Part shown: positions 1-6,330 of the stretch, one piece after another | Position numbering within the stretch: position 1 is the stretch's first letter | Layout of the letters: every line of letters starts with the position of its first letter | DNA from: an uncultured Eubacteriales bacterium | Lineage (GTDB): Bacteria > Bacillota > Clostridia > Oscillospirales > Acutalibacteraceae | Assembly (NCBI GenBank): GCA_934615635.1 | Contig: CAKTTT010000112.1 | Span: forward strand, 1-7,768 | Length of the DNA stretch: 7,768 nt | Direction: 5' to 3' | Translations under genes and position numbers: made by a program | The notes under the pieces: generated by a model | Seen by the model: only the letters and a program-made list of their open reading frames with translations | Databases searched by the model: none | Told to the model about the DNA's origin: nothing

Positions 1-46
1 CCGCTCCTGCCGCCGCTGCCTCCGCCCCTGCCGCTGCCGCCTCCGC
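1..46 (-). repeat. 21-bp in-frame tandem repeat encoding AEAAAAG heptads
   Basis: Two consecutive 21-nt units (46-26 and 25-5, minus strand) each encode A-E-A-A-A-A-G, and a third unit starts at position 4 and leaves the window. The units differ at synonymous third positions (GCG/GCA, GGG/GGA), so the protein sequence is better preserved than the DNA. The preceding AAEA at residues 145-148 looks like a degenerate earlier unit. The seven-residue period suits a helical, possibly trimeric coiled-coil stalk. The total copy number cannot be seen here. Confidence 0.7.
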
Positions 47-487
47 CGCTTCTGCTGCCTGCTCGGCGCTGTTGATCAATTCCAGCAAACCAGGTCCTAC
101 GGCTTCTTCGATTTCTCCAGCGTTGTCCCGACCGTCAAAACGCAGCCGCCCCTCGGCTGAATAAACCGCCTGTTCCTCTCCGTCTACGTCTGGTGCCGTC
201 GCTACCAGCCGGATCACAGCGCAGCCGCCCGCCGCCGTCCATGCCCTGGGCAGTGGGACGCCCACACATCCCTCCGACGGCGTCAGCTCCCCTGTCAGAT
301 CCATTCTGCCCGCTCCATCCACATATTCCACTCGCAACCGATAGCCCTGCTGCAGCTCCGCCGGTAACTGGAATTCCACATAAGCGGCGTTGTGATCCCC
401 TTGCACCCCCGCATATTGCGGGGCAGAGGGCAGCAGCCCGCTTCCGTCATCCGTCGGGACAAAGCGAATCCGATGAACCGCCTCCAT
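1..487 (-). CDS. Tail fibre / baseplate-appendage protein, N-terminal part (runs off left edge)
   Basis: An open frame starts at ATG 487-485 and stays open to the window edge, giving 162 complete codons. This ATG is the first possible start after an in-frame TGA, and AAAGGA lies about 10 nt upstream. Residues 1-120 look like a beta-rich domain, with QGDHNA (29-34), short hydrophobic strands (VEFQLP, LRVEYV, VIRLVAT) and a closing LRFDG (115-119). From about residue 137 it becomes an Ala/Glu/Gly-rich helix made of a heptad repeat, AEAAAAG. A small N-terminal beta domain followed by a long Ala-rich helical stalk is a common layout for phage tail or baseplate appendages, including BppU-like upper baseplate proteins, where the distal part binds the host. 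The gene follows the nozzle-like gene by 45 nt and is probably cotranscribed. The receptor-binding part would lie outside the window, so the specific role is inferred from architecture and position. Confidence 0.62.
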   Translation of the reverse strand, partial: MEAVHRIRFVPTDDGSGLLPSAPQYAGVQGDHNAAYVEFQLPAELQQGYRLRVEYVDGAGRMDLTGELTPSEGCVGVPLPRAWTAAGGCAVIRLVATAPDVDGEEQAVYSAEGRLRFDGRDNAGEIEEAVGPGLLELINSAEQAAEAAEAAAAGAEAAAAGA

Positions 488-532
488 ATCATCTCATTCC
501 TTTCTCGGAGCCATTGTCGCTCCATCGTTTTC

Positions 533-2569
533 TTATTTGTCGGCGCCCCGACTGCTTCCCGCCTCTTTCCAGCCGATTACCAGCCTCCCAAAGCAGACTC
601 TTCCGGTGCCCTGTACCTTCAAGTTGAAACCGGTCGTACGGCCGCCGCCGGGGATCAGCCGCAGCAGCCGCGGCTGATCCCCTCCCACGCCGCAGCGGCA
701 ACTTTCCACATCGCTCCCGCCGTCCATCTCGATACAAAAGTCCACCCGTCCCTCCGGCGAGCCGTCCAACTCCAGGAAAAGCGGACCGATTCTCTTTTTT
801 CTCTCTGGTAGCCCCAGCTCCATCCTTCCCGTTGCCAGCTGCCAGGACACGGGTGTTTCCACATAAACCGCATCGCCGGCACCATTGAGCGATCCTTCCC
901 GGTCCTTCTCTCCCTCCAAAGCGAACAACAAACGGTATTCCAATCCATCGATGATCCTCTTCCCATCGATGATCGCTCTGTCGTCCCGTACCAGCAGCCG
1001 CTGCATACGAGTACCGGGCAGAGAAAAATCCCATGCATACCAGCCCGCTTCACCGGCGCAATTGAACAGCAGCGCGCGGCTGCCCGCCAACAGCAGATAG
1101 TATCCGTGGAACTCTCCCGCCGAGGCCGTTTTAAGCGGCTCTCCCGCCAGTTCTCCCAGCCTGCTCCCCACCTCAGTGGATAATTCCCGTATACTTCTGT
1201 CCGGCTGCAGCGCGTACACCTTCCCTTTGCTGTGAGCCCACAATAGCTTTTCGCCGCATAGACACAACGTACCGGGACAGTCGCAGCCCACCTGCCCGCT
1301 GATCTGAATAATCGGGAACCTCGCCGTATAAGCGGTTTCCTCATACACCCGCCCATACCCCAGGCTCTGGGTCGAAAGCCCCTCCCCCGCCGCGTAGGAG
1401 GTGCGGTAGAGCTCATCCGCTTTGAACAGCAGCAGCATCTCTCCCTGCTTCGCGAAGGCGGTCACCGCCGTTCCCGGATCGCCTACATACGCCTTGTTTC
1501 CCTCGGGAAAATACAGCGGATCGTTGAGTCCGCTCCAGCAAATCAGGTTGGGCTTGTCCGGATTGCCGCCCACAAAAAGGCGGGCGCCGCCGCCCGCGCC
1601 GGAACGGTCGTTGCTGTACCATATGCTGTGCTTCATTCCGCCGACAAGGCGCCTTTCCGCTTCCCCTTCTTCCGCCGGGCATATCGTCGCCTCGATGCTG
1701 TTGGGAAAGCCCTGAAAAAGGGGCTTCGATTCTTCATCGATATTGTTGAGGAAGAAAAAGCCTCCGCGCAGTCCCACATAATACATCCGCAGTCCGTCCG
1801 CGGCGGGGGTCGTTTCCATCAGTATGGCGCTGCCGCCAGGGTCCTCCGATATCAGGGTGTGGATCACCGAAGCCGCGCCCGCTCTGTTGATCACCACCTG
1901 CAGGGAGTGCAACTTTACCGACCGGGACAGAATTGCAAAAGTGGTGTTTTCCCCATCCGGCGTGTATCGGATGCGATAATCCGGACTGAGCAGATTCCGC
2001 GCCTCAAAGGCTCTCCCGCTTAAGGTATAGGTGCCGCTGAAGGGCGCCACATCCACATAAACCAGCGGCTTGTACACCGCCTCCTGCGCCGATACCCATT
2101 CGCCCCCCACATTTGCCAGAAGCTCCCCCGCGTCGGTGAGCAGCAGATTTTCCGGCCGTCCTCCCGCTGCCTCCACGCAGCCGTTCACCGGCAGCAGACA
2201 GCCGCTTTCCGCGGCCGATCCTGTGGAGGTCAGCGTTCCCGTCTCCAGCCTTCCGTCGTAATATATGGTATCCAGCGCGGCGTGAAGCAGTCCGTTCACC
2301 CTCTTGGTCCGCAAAACCGTCCGCCCATATCCGCCGTCCGCGCCGGTCAGGCGATCCTCCCCGCCGTAGTCAAGGGTGCCCCCCTCATCCGGCAGCGGCG
2401 TCCCCGCGGCCCGGATTCCCGGCCGGGTGCGCAGCCCCTCATCCTTCCACCAGAGGTTGCGCACCTCCGCCAGCTCGTTGTCCTTGTGTTTCCCCGATTC
2501 CCGCAGCCCGCCGGACAGACCGGGAATCCGCAGCCGCTTTTCTCTTTCCGGCATAGAGGGATATTTCAC
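533..2569 (-). CDS. Large beta-rich tail nozzle / DNA-retention protein (probable)
   Basis: The product is 678 residues from GTG 2569. An in-frame GTG at 2578 is less likely because its ribosome-binding sequence would touch the start codon, whereas GGGGAGG (2584-2578) lies 8 nt before GTG 2569. The start overlaps the adaptor stop as GTGA, suggesting translational coupling. The N-terminus carries DNELAEVRNLWWKDEGLRTR (about 30-49), a pattern I recognise from virion proteins encoded just after the portal and adaptor. The middle (about 330-395) has LFVGGNP, WSGLNDPLYFP, AYVGDPG and AVTAFAKQGEMLLLF. The region 415-460 has QVGCDCPG and LLWAHSKGKVYAL. These repeated hydrophobic strands with Gly turns suggest a beta-propeller, and the C-terminus (about 585-668) looks like a separate beta-sandwich. 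P22 gp10 and T7 gp12 are known short-tail nozzle proteins with propeller domains. Assignment to that role rests on fold impression and position. No signal peptide or membrane segment is seen. Confidence 0.6.
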   Translation of the reverse strand: MKYPSMPEREKRLRIPGLSGGLRESGKHKDNELAEVRNLWWKDEGLRTRPGIRAAGTPLPDEGGTLDYGGEDRLTGADGGYGRTVLRTKRVNGLLHAALDTIYYDGRLETGTLTSTGSAAESGCLLPVNGCVEAAGGRPENLLLTDAGELLANVGGEWVSAQEAVYKPLVYVDVAPFSGTYTLSGRAFEARNLLSPDYRIRYTPDGENTTFAILSRSVKLHSLQVVINRAGAASVIHTLISEDPGGSAILMETTPAADGLRMYYVGLRGGFFFLNNIDEESKPLFQGFPNSIEATICPAEEGEAERRLVGGMKHSIWYSNDRSGAGGGARLFVGGNPDKPNLICWSGLNDPLYFPEGNKAYVGDPGTAVTAFAKQGEMLLLFKADELYRTSYAAGEGLSTQSLGYGRVYEETAYTARFPIIQISGQVGCDCPGTLCLCGEKLLWAHSKGKVYALQPDRSIRELSTEVGSRLGELAGEPLKTASAGEFHGYYLLLAGSRALLFNCAGEAGWYAWDFSLPGTRMQRLLVRDDRAIIDGKRIIDGLEYRLLFALEGEKDREGSLNGAGDAVYVETPVSWQLATGRMELGLPERKKRIGPLFLELDGSPEGRVDFCIEMDGGSDVESCRCGVGGDQPRLLRLIPGGGRTTGFNLKVQGTGRVCFGRLVIGWKEAGSSRGADK
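650..682. repeat. Perfect 13-bp inverted repeat with 7-nt loop inside the nozzle gene
   Basis: GGGGATCAGCCGC at 650-662 and GCGGCTGATCCCC at 670-682 are exact reverse complements, separated by AGCAGCC. In the mRNA this makes a 13-bp, mostly GC hairpin, roughly 115-150 nt before the stop codon of the enclosing gene. The arms encode parts of GDQPRLLRLIPGGG in the C-terminal beta domain. No U-run follows on either strand, so it does not look like an intrinsic terminator. Its role is unknown; a protein-binding palindrome, an RNase III-type processing site or coincidence are all possible. Confidence 0.85.
945..974. repeat. 12-bp direct repeat, 18-nt period, encoding the IIDG doublet
   Basis: CCATCGATGATC occurs at 945-956 and again at 963-974. 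The 18-nt offset is in frame and gives two IIDG motifs (AIIDGK then RIIDGLE) in the nozzle-like protein. It looks like a small duplication or two equivalent beta-turns. Confidence 0.7.
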
Positions 2570-2943
2570 AGCAGCCACCTCCCCGGCAGCATGTCCCCGA
2601 TCCGTTCCTCCCGCCGGGGAACCGCCTGCCGCTTCTGGCTGTAAACAGAGGCGTAATACCCCTGAAGCTCATCGTCTCCCTCCGACTGGGCGATCAGCAT
2701 CGCCACCCCATAGGGCATCACATCGGTTTGGGTCCGTAGGGAGAGGGGCAGCTCCTGGGAAAGTCTCTCCAGAGGCTCTCCTCCCTCTCCGTTCTCAATG
2801 GCGCTGAGATCCGCATAAATCTGATTCACCAGGGCCGTCGCCCGCCGAAACAGCCCGGCCTCGCGGCCGCCGTCCACCTCTCCCTGAGCATTGGTGTAGC
2901 CCAGCAGCCGCATCGCCTGGCGGAATACCGCATCCCCCGTCAT
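2566..2943 (-). CDS. Head-tail connector / portal adaptor-like protein
   Basis: The product is 125 residues from ATG 2943, with AAAGGAGG ending 8 nt upstream. It begins 15 nt after the portal stop codon. The sequence is mostly helical, without Cys-rich or membrane regions. Recognisable parts are FRQAMRLLGY (7-16), LVNQIYADLSAIE (38-50), ELPLSLRTQTDVMPYGVAML (64-83) and a C-terminal YSQKRQAVPRREERIGD. The pattern of helices around LPLS..T..D.MPYGVAMLIAQ, and the position directly after a portal, match small adaptor proteins that form a ring under the portal (functional analogues are P22 gp4 and SPP1 gp15). It would prolong the DNA exit channel and receive the next protein, whose start codon overlaps this stop by 4 nt. 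The adaptor call relies on position and family impression rather than a catalytic motif. Confidence 0.7.
   Translation of the reverse strand: MTGDAVFRQAMRLLGYTNAQGEVDGGREAGLFRRATALVNQIYADLSAIENGEGGEPLERLSQELPLSLRTQTDVMPYGVAMLIAQSEGDDELQGYYASVYSQKRQAVPRREERIGDMLPGRWLL
2578..2584 (-). promoter_or_regulatory. Ribosome-binding site that sets the nozzle gene start at GTG 2569
   Basis: GGGGAGG is followed by an 8-nt spacer and then GTGA, where GTG 2569-2567 overlaps the adaptor TGA 2568-2566. The alternative in-frame GTG 2578-2576 overlaps this ribosome-binding sequence and is therefore a poor start. Confidence 0.75.
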
Positions 2944-2958
2944 CCCGTCCGCCTCCTT

Positions 2959-4647
2959 TCAATCATCCTGCTCGACAGATCGCTTCTCTTCATCCAGTTC
3001 CCCTCGTTTTCCTTTTCGCCGCTCCCGAAGCAGCCCCTCCAGATCCGGCACCGCCCCCTTAGGCAGCCGCTCCAGATATTGCCCCGCGTCGATCACCTGG
3101 CGGTCGAACAAATTCTCCAGCGTTCGTATAGCCTCGCTCTCGCTCCACAGCACCGATGCGCCCACGTCCACCCTGGCGGAAATCAGCAGCCGGCGATACC
3201 GGTCTCCGTCAAAGGGCAGATACCATACGCCGTTTTCATCCTCGATCTTCAACCGGCGGCTGCCGTACATCGTCACCCAGAATTCCGCCCAAATCCGCGC
3301 GATATCCTCGCAGAACCGGTAGTAGCGGTTTTGCACCGTCTGCAGCGGCAGCGTAGCCGCCTCCCTCGCCTGGATAATGGCGGAGGTGTTGTCCGGGCGG
3401 ATGTCTCCCAGTGCCGCCTGGGTTGCCCCGGCCTGGGACAAGGTGTTGTTGATCAGGGAGGCAATATTGTTGTCAAAAGCGGGAGAAAATCCCGGTGGAT
3501 CGACATACCGCACCGCGCCCTCTGTCTCCTCCGCGCCGCCGTAAATCTTGATGATCTGTCCCGGGTCGTTGGTGATCCGCTGCTGTACGATGTCTCCGTT
3601 CACCACCATCAGCGGCATCCCCATCATCATCACCGCCCACACGCTGGCGGTCAGCATCCGATTGATGGCAATCTGATTGGGAATCAGGTGGGTAATCTCG
3701 CTTTCCCCATAGGCGCATCCCCGCCGCGGATCCCAGCTAAATCTGGCCAGAGGATACAGCCGTATCCCCAGATCCCATGCCGGGCGGATCACCGCACCTC
3801 TGCAGCTCTTCATCGCCTTCACCGTCCACTCCCGCCCGTTCCATTCCTTCCAGAAGCGGGTGATGAGCGTCGCTTCCGCCTCCCCGTCCGGCCTTCCAGG
3901 CCATCCGTCGTCGGCATGGATGGCATCGATATCCGCCCGGGCGCCGCTATACTTCTTCGCCTCCGCCCGCAGCTCCGCAACCCTCCGCTTCTGCGTAATG
4001 AGGATGTAGGGCTGCTCCTGCACCCCCTCCTGGCTGGGATCTCCAAAATATACGTTGTCGATATCCAGCACTTCGCAGCCGATATCCCCCTGGATCGGCG
4101 TGGCCCGCGCTTCGTCCGCGTACAATCCGGTATCCACCCGTTCGTCCCACCAGGTGTAAACCACACCGGTGCCGGTGCAGTAGGCGCTGCGCAGCGCCCT
4201 ATCCCGGATCTCCTCGAATCGTACCCGCTCCGCCGTGGCCCGGAAATAATCGGACAGGGCGGACATTACCAAGGCGATTTCTTCCCCCTCCGGCTCCTCC
4301 GCCAGCGGCGCGGAGAGACCGCCCTCCGCCAGTGCCCGCCGTCCGCTGCGTATCTGTTCCCGCAGCGCCGCCGGACTGGGAATCCCTTCGGCGGTATACC
4401 TCACCGCCAGCGGCGCGGCCCCCACCACCGCCATCTTGTATTCCCCGATCCGCTTGATGACGTTGTGCCGCACCAACGGGCGGTCGCCCCCGCAGCGCGC
4501 CCCGTGCCACTGGTCTCCGGCGAAAAAACGCTCGTTCATCCGGTTCTGCTCATATAGTCCCCGTTCACCCAGCCCGGCCTTGAATCGGGCCCCCGCTTCG
4601 TATTCCTCCCAAACCTGCCTGGGGGTAGGCTCCCTGTTTTCCTTCAA
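2959..4647 (-). CDS. Portal protein
   Basis: The product is 562 residues from a TTG start (4647-4645), with GGAGG 7 nt upstream. Portal proteins form the dodecameric ring at one capsid vertex through which the terminase pumps DNA and to which the adaptor binds. Supporting signatures in order are NRMNERFFAGDQW (35-47); an N-terminal helical part with HNVIKRIGEYKM (61-72); YCTGTGVVYTWWDE (156-169); DIDNVYFGDPSQEGVQEQPY (195-214); FSWDPRRGCAYGESEITHLI (303-322) followed by PNQIAINRM; and TSAIIQAREAATLPLQTVQN (421-440) with the following helix RYYRFCEDIARIWAEFW. I recognise this combination from P22-type portals in Bacillota phages. The last about 25 residues are highly charged. The length is typical for the family. 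It lies downstream of the coat gene rather than upstream, and the non-ATG start plus the hairpins before it suggest reduced translation. Confidence 0.9.
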   Translation of the reverse strand: MKENREPTPRQVWEEYEAGARFKAGLGERGLYEQNRMNERFFAGDQWHGARCGGDRPLVRHNVIKRIGEYKMAVVGAAPLAVRYTAEGIPSPAALREQIRSGRRALAEGGLSAPLAEEPEGEEIALVMSALSDYFRATAERVRFEEIRDRALRSAYCTGTGVVYTWWDERVDTGLYADEARATPIQGDIGCEVLDIDNVYFGDPSQEGVQEQPYILITQKRRVAELRAEAKKYSGARADIDAIHADDGWPGRPDGEAEATLITRFWKEWNGREWTVKAMKSCRGAVIRPAWDLGIRLYPLARFSWDPRRGCAYGESEITHLIPNQIAINRMLTASVWAVMMMGMPLMVVNGDIVQQRITNDPGQIIKIYGGAEETEGAVRYVDPPGFSPAFDNNIASLINNTLSQAGATQAALGDIRPDNTSAIIQAREAATLPLQTVQNRYYRFCEDIARIWAEFWVTMYGSRRLKIEDENGVWYLPFDGDRYRRLLISARVDVGASVLWSESEAIRTLENLFDRQVIDAGQYLERLPKGAVPDLEGLLRERRKGKRGELDEEKRSVEQDD

Positions 4648-4653
4648 TTTTCT

Positions 4654-4692
4654 TCCTCCCGCCTTAGGCGGGCGGAGCGGGATTCTCCGCCC
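4654..4692 (-). promoter_or_regulatory. Overlapping hairpins at the portal ribosome-binding site
   Basis: In the coat-portal gap two inverted repeats compete. Hairpin A pairs 4692-4685 with 4677-4670 (GGGCGGAG/CTCCGCCC, 7-nt loop). Hairpin B pairs 4672-4667 with 4663-4658 (CCCGCC/GGCGGG, 3-nt loop). They share bases 4670-4672, so both cannot be complete at once. The 3' arm of B contains the first G residues of the GGGAGGA ribosome-binding sequence (4660-4654), so B would partly hide it. The structure is read directly from the sequence, but a regulatory role is inference. Confidence 0.5.
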
Positions 4693-4716
4693 CGTCCGCC
4701 TTCATTCTGCGCCGCC

Positions 4717-5628
4717 TTAATATAGATAGGCGTACACCGCGTCGGCCATGCTCTTCTTCACAAACACATCGTAATAGATCCGGTAATCCAGTCTGAAGGC
4801 GTCGGCCGCCTGGTTCTGCTCCGGCGCGAAGGTGCGGATACGCTCCGACTTCTTCACCAGAGAGGCCGCCTTTTTCGGCAGCACCAGCAGCCCCACGTTC
4901 TTGGCGCCGGTGGCCGGCGCGAAGCCGCCGTCCTCCTGCCCTTCCGCCGCGCCGTCATAAAAGGTGTAGGCGGATTTCATCCGGTTGTCGGGCACCGGCA
5001 GCACCGCCACCCCGTTGATGGATCTGACCTGCGTGTCCACCTCACCCTTGCGGAAGCTGGAAATCTCCAGTTGCCGGTTCAGCTCGGTGGTGGTCAGCAG
5101 CGCCCCATACACCGCGCTGTTGACAAAGGCCACCAGCGGCTCGTCATAACCGACGCAGGCCTGTACCTTGGTGATGCCGTCGGTCAGTAGCTCCACCGCC
5201 TCGTTGGGCAGGGTGGCGGTGACGGTGTGGGTCTTGTCCGACGCCAGCTTGGCCAGCTTGGAGAGGATGTAAGCGTCCATCTCCGGCGCCACCCTGGTGC
5301 GGATGAACTCCCCCATCACCTGCCCGGCCAAACCGGCCACGCCCGTCTCATCGTTGTCCTCCCGGTCGATCTGAAAGCTTCGCCCCCGGTCCATGGTCAT
5401 GGTATAGGAGGTGTTGCTCACCTTCACCGCGCCCTGCACGAATCCGGCATCCCGATCATAATCCCCCAATCCCGCCATATCCAAATCGGGAATCAGCACC
5501 GTCCTCGCCCCTACAAAGCGGGCCTGCATCACATTGTCCGCCATAAATCCCGTGACCGCCTTCTGCACGATCATCCGATCCAGTTCACCCGTCAGCTTTT
5601 CCGCAAATTCCAGTGTATTGATCGCCAT
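4717..5628 (-). CDS. Major capsid (coat) protein
   Basis: The product is 303 residues from ATG 5628, with AAAGGAG 9 nt upstream. It would form the icosahedral shell, probably with the HK97 fold. Hallmarks I associate with this coat family are MAINTLEFAEKLTGELDRMI (1-20), VLIPDLDMAGLGDYDRD (44-60) followed by AGFVQGAVKV, TMTMDRGRSFQIDREDNDE (76-94), VMGEFIRTRVAPEMDAY (104-120) and a C-terminal TFAPEQNQAADAFRLDYRIY (266-285). This DYDRD / DRGR / EMDAY pattern is common in coats of Bacillota tailed phages. No long N-terminal delta domain precedes the mature-like region, and no protease gene is seen, so assembly probably relies on the separate scaffold encoded 27 nt upstream. The A-rich leader is consistent with high expression. 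Confidence 0.93.
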   Translation of the reverse strand: MAINTLEFAEKLTGELDRMIVQKAVTGFMADNVMQARFVGARTVLIPDLDMAGLGDYDRDAGFVQGAVKVSNTSYTMTMDRGRSFQIDREDNDETGVAGLAGQVMGEFIRTRVAPEMDAYILSKLAKLASDKTHTVTATLPNEAVELLTDGITKVQACVGYDEPLVAFVNSAVYGALLTTTELNRQLEISSFRKGEVDTQVRSINGVAVLPVPDNRMKSAYTFYDGAAEGQEDGGFAPATGAKNVGLLVLPKKAASLVKKSERIRTFAPEQNQAADAFRLDYRIYYDVFVKKSMADAVYAYLY

Positions 5629-5655
5629 TTTCTTTTTCTCCTTTTGTTGTTATTT
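5629..5655 (-). promoter_or_regulatory. A-rich leader with strong ribosome-binding site for the coat gene
   Basis: The 27 nt between scaffold stop and coat ATG read almost entirely as A with scattered G, C and T on the minus strand, and contain AAAGGAG 9 nt before the start. In such a GC-rich region this gives an unstructured initiation site, suitable for the most abundant virion protein. Confidence 0.6.
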
Positions 5656-6330
5656 TCAGTTCCACACGCCCCGCAGCATTGCGGCGATCTCTCCGCAGCC
5701 GCTTTCCGGCTTGGCCGCCTGGGATCCCGCCGATGCCGCGGCCGCCGCCCGCTGTCGGAGTAGCTCCCGGGCCGCCCGGCGCTCCTCCCGCAGCCGATGC
5801 CGCAGCAGCGCGTCCAGCAGAGGGATATCTTCCTCTTGCGCCTCCCGCCTGACGGAATCCGGAAGCTGCTCCGGCCTTTCGTATTCCGGAAACATCTGCC
5901 GCAGGCTCCTAAAGCCCGCCGCCCGGCGTTCCTCCTCCTCCCGTTCCGCCCTGGTTTGGGCTTCCCGTTCCGCCGTTTGCACCGCATCGTAAGCCTTCTG
6001 CCAGCGTCTCCGTTCCGCCTCGGTCAGCAGCGCCGCCATCTCCTCGTCCCCGCCCGCTTTCTGCCGCATCCGGCTGCGCAGGGCCTCCTCGCTATCCTCG
6101 TAGATATCCGCCGCCAGCCGCTCCAGCGACCGGCCGGAGGCCGCCGCCACATACCGCAGCTTGCTCAGCGCCGGTTCCAGGCTGTCCAGCTTGAGTCCCT
6201 TCTGGGCGTAGACCGCCGCCTCCGCGGTGGTCAGCCGCCGCACCTGCTTGTTGAATTTCACCGGGATGCCTTCCTCCGGCTGCTCCTCCGCTTCCCGTTC
6301 CGGCTGTTCCCTTTCCATTTCATCCGCCAT
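5656..6330 (-). CDS. Capsid assembly scaffold protein
   Basis: The product is 224 residues from ATG 6330, with AAAGGA 9 nt upstream. The frame is open further upstream, but that part is Arg/His/Pro-rich, has no convincing ribosome-binding site and falls in the structured gap. The protein is strongly charged and almost entirely helical, as expected for an internal scaffold that directs coat assembly and leaves or is lost at packaging. Visible segments are an acidic N-terminus (EMEREQPEREAEEQPEE), VKFNKQVRRLTTAEAAVYAQ (24-43) ending in KGLKLD, a predicted coiled coil of Glu/Arg runs (about 104-137), FPEYERPEQLPDSVRREAQ (147-165), IPLLDALLRHRLREERRAAR (169-188) and a C-terminal Ala-rich ASAGSQAAKP. 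The order of a VKFN-type N-terminus, a coiled coil, an FPE..LPD segment and an AS.GSQA tail is what I recognise from clostridial phage scaffolds. It lies directly before the coat gene. No protease motif is apparent. Confidence 0.85.
   Translation of the reverse strand: MADEMEREQPEREAEEQPEEGIPVKFNKQVRRLTTAEAAVYAQKGLKLDSLEPALSKLRYVAAASGRSLERLAADIYEDSEEALRSRMRQKAGGDEEMAALLTEAERRRWQKAYDAVQTAEREAQTRAEREEEERRAAGFRSLRQMFPEYERPEQLPDSVRREAQEEDIPLLDALLRHRLREERRAARELLRQRAAAAASAGSQAAKPESGCGEIAAMLRGVWN

Noticed and set aside
295..525. A minus-strand 76-codon frame (MERQWLRERNEM...)
   Set aside because: It overlaps the fibre gene in another frame and is rich in Arg, Trp and Cys. The fibre frame from ATG 487 is much longer and protein-like.
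650..682. The inverted repeat as an intrinsic terminator
   Set aside because: Neither flank carries a T-run, and termination there would truncate the nozzle gene.
193..811. Two overlapping plus-strand frames near the left end
   Set aside because: They are Pro/Ser/Arg-rich and antisense to the fibre start and the nozzle 3' end, with no convincing ribosome-binding site.
3079..4557. A 492-codon open frame on the plus strand
   Set aside because: It is exactly antisense to the well-supported portal gene, is rich in Arg, Pro and His as expected from a GC-rich complement, and shows no recognisable domain.
4904..4920. A 7-bp GC inverted repeat with a 3-nt loop in the coat gene
   Set aside because: It is short and falls in codons for APATGA, so it is easily produced by GC-rich Ala, Pro and Gly codons.
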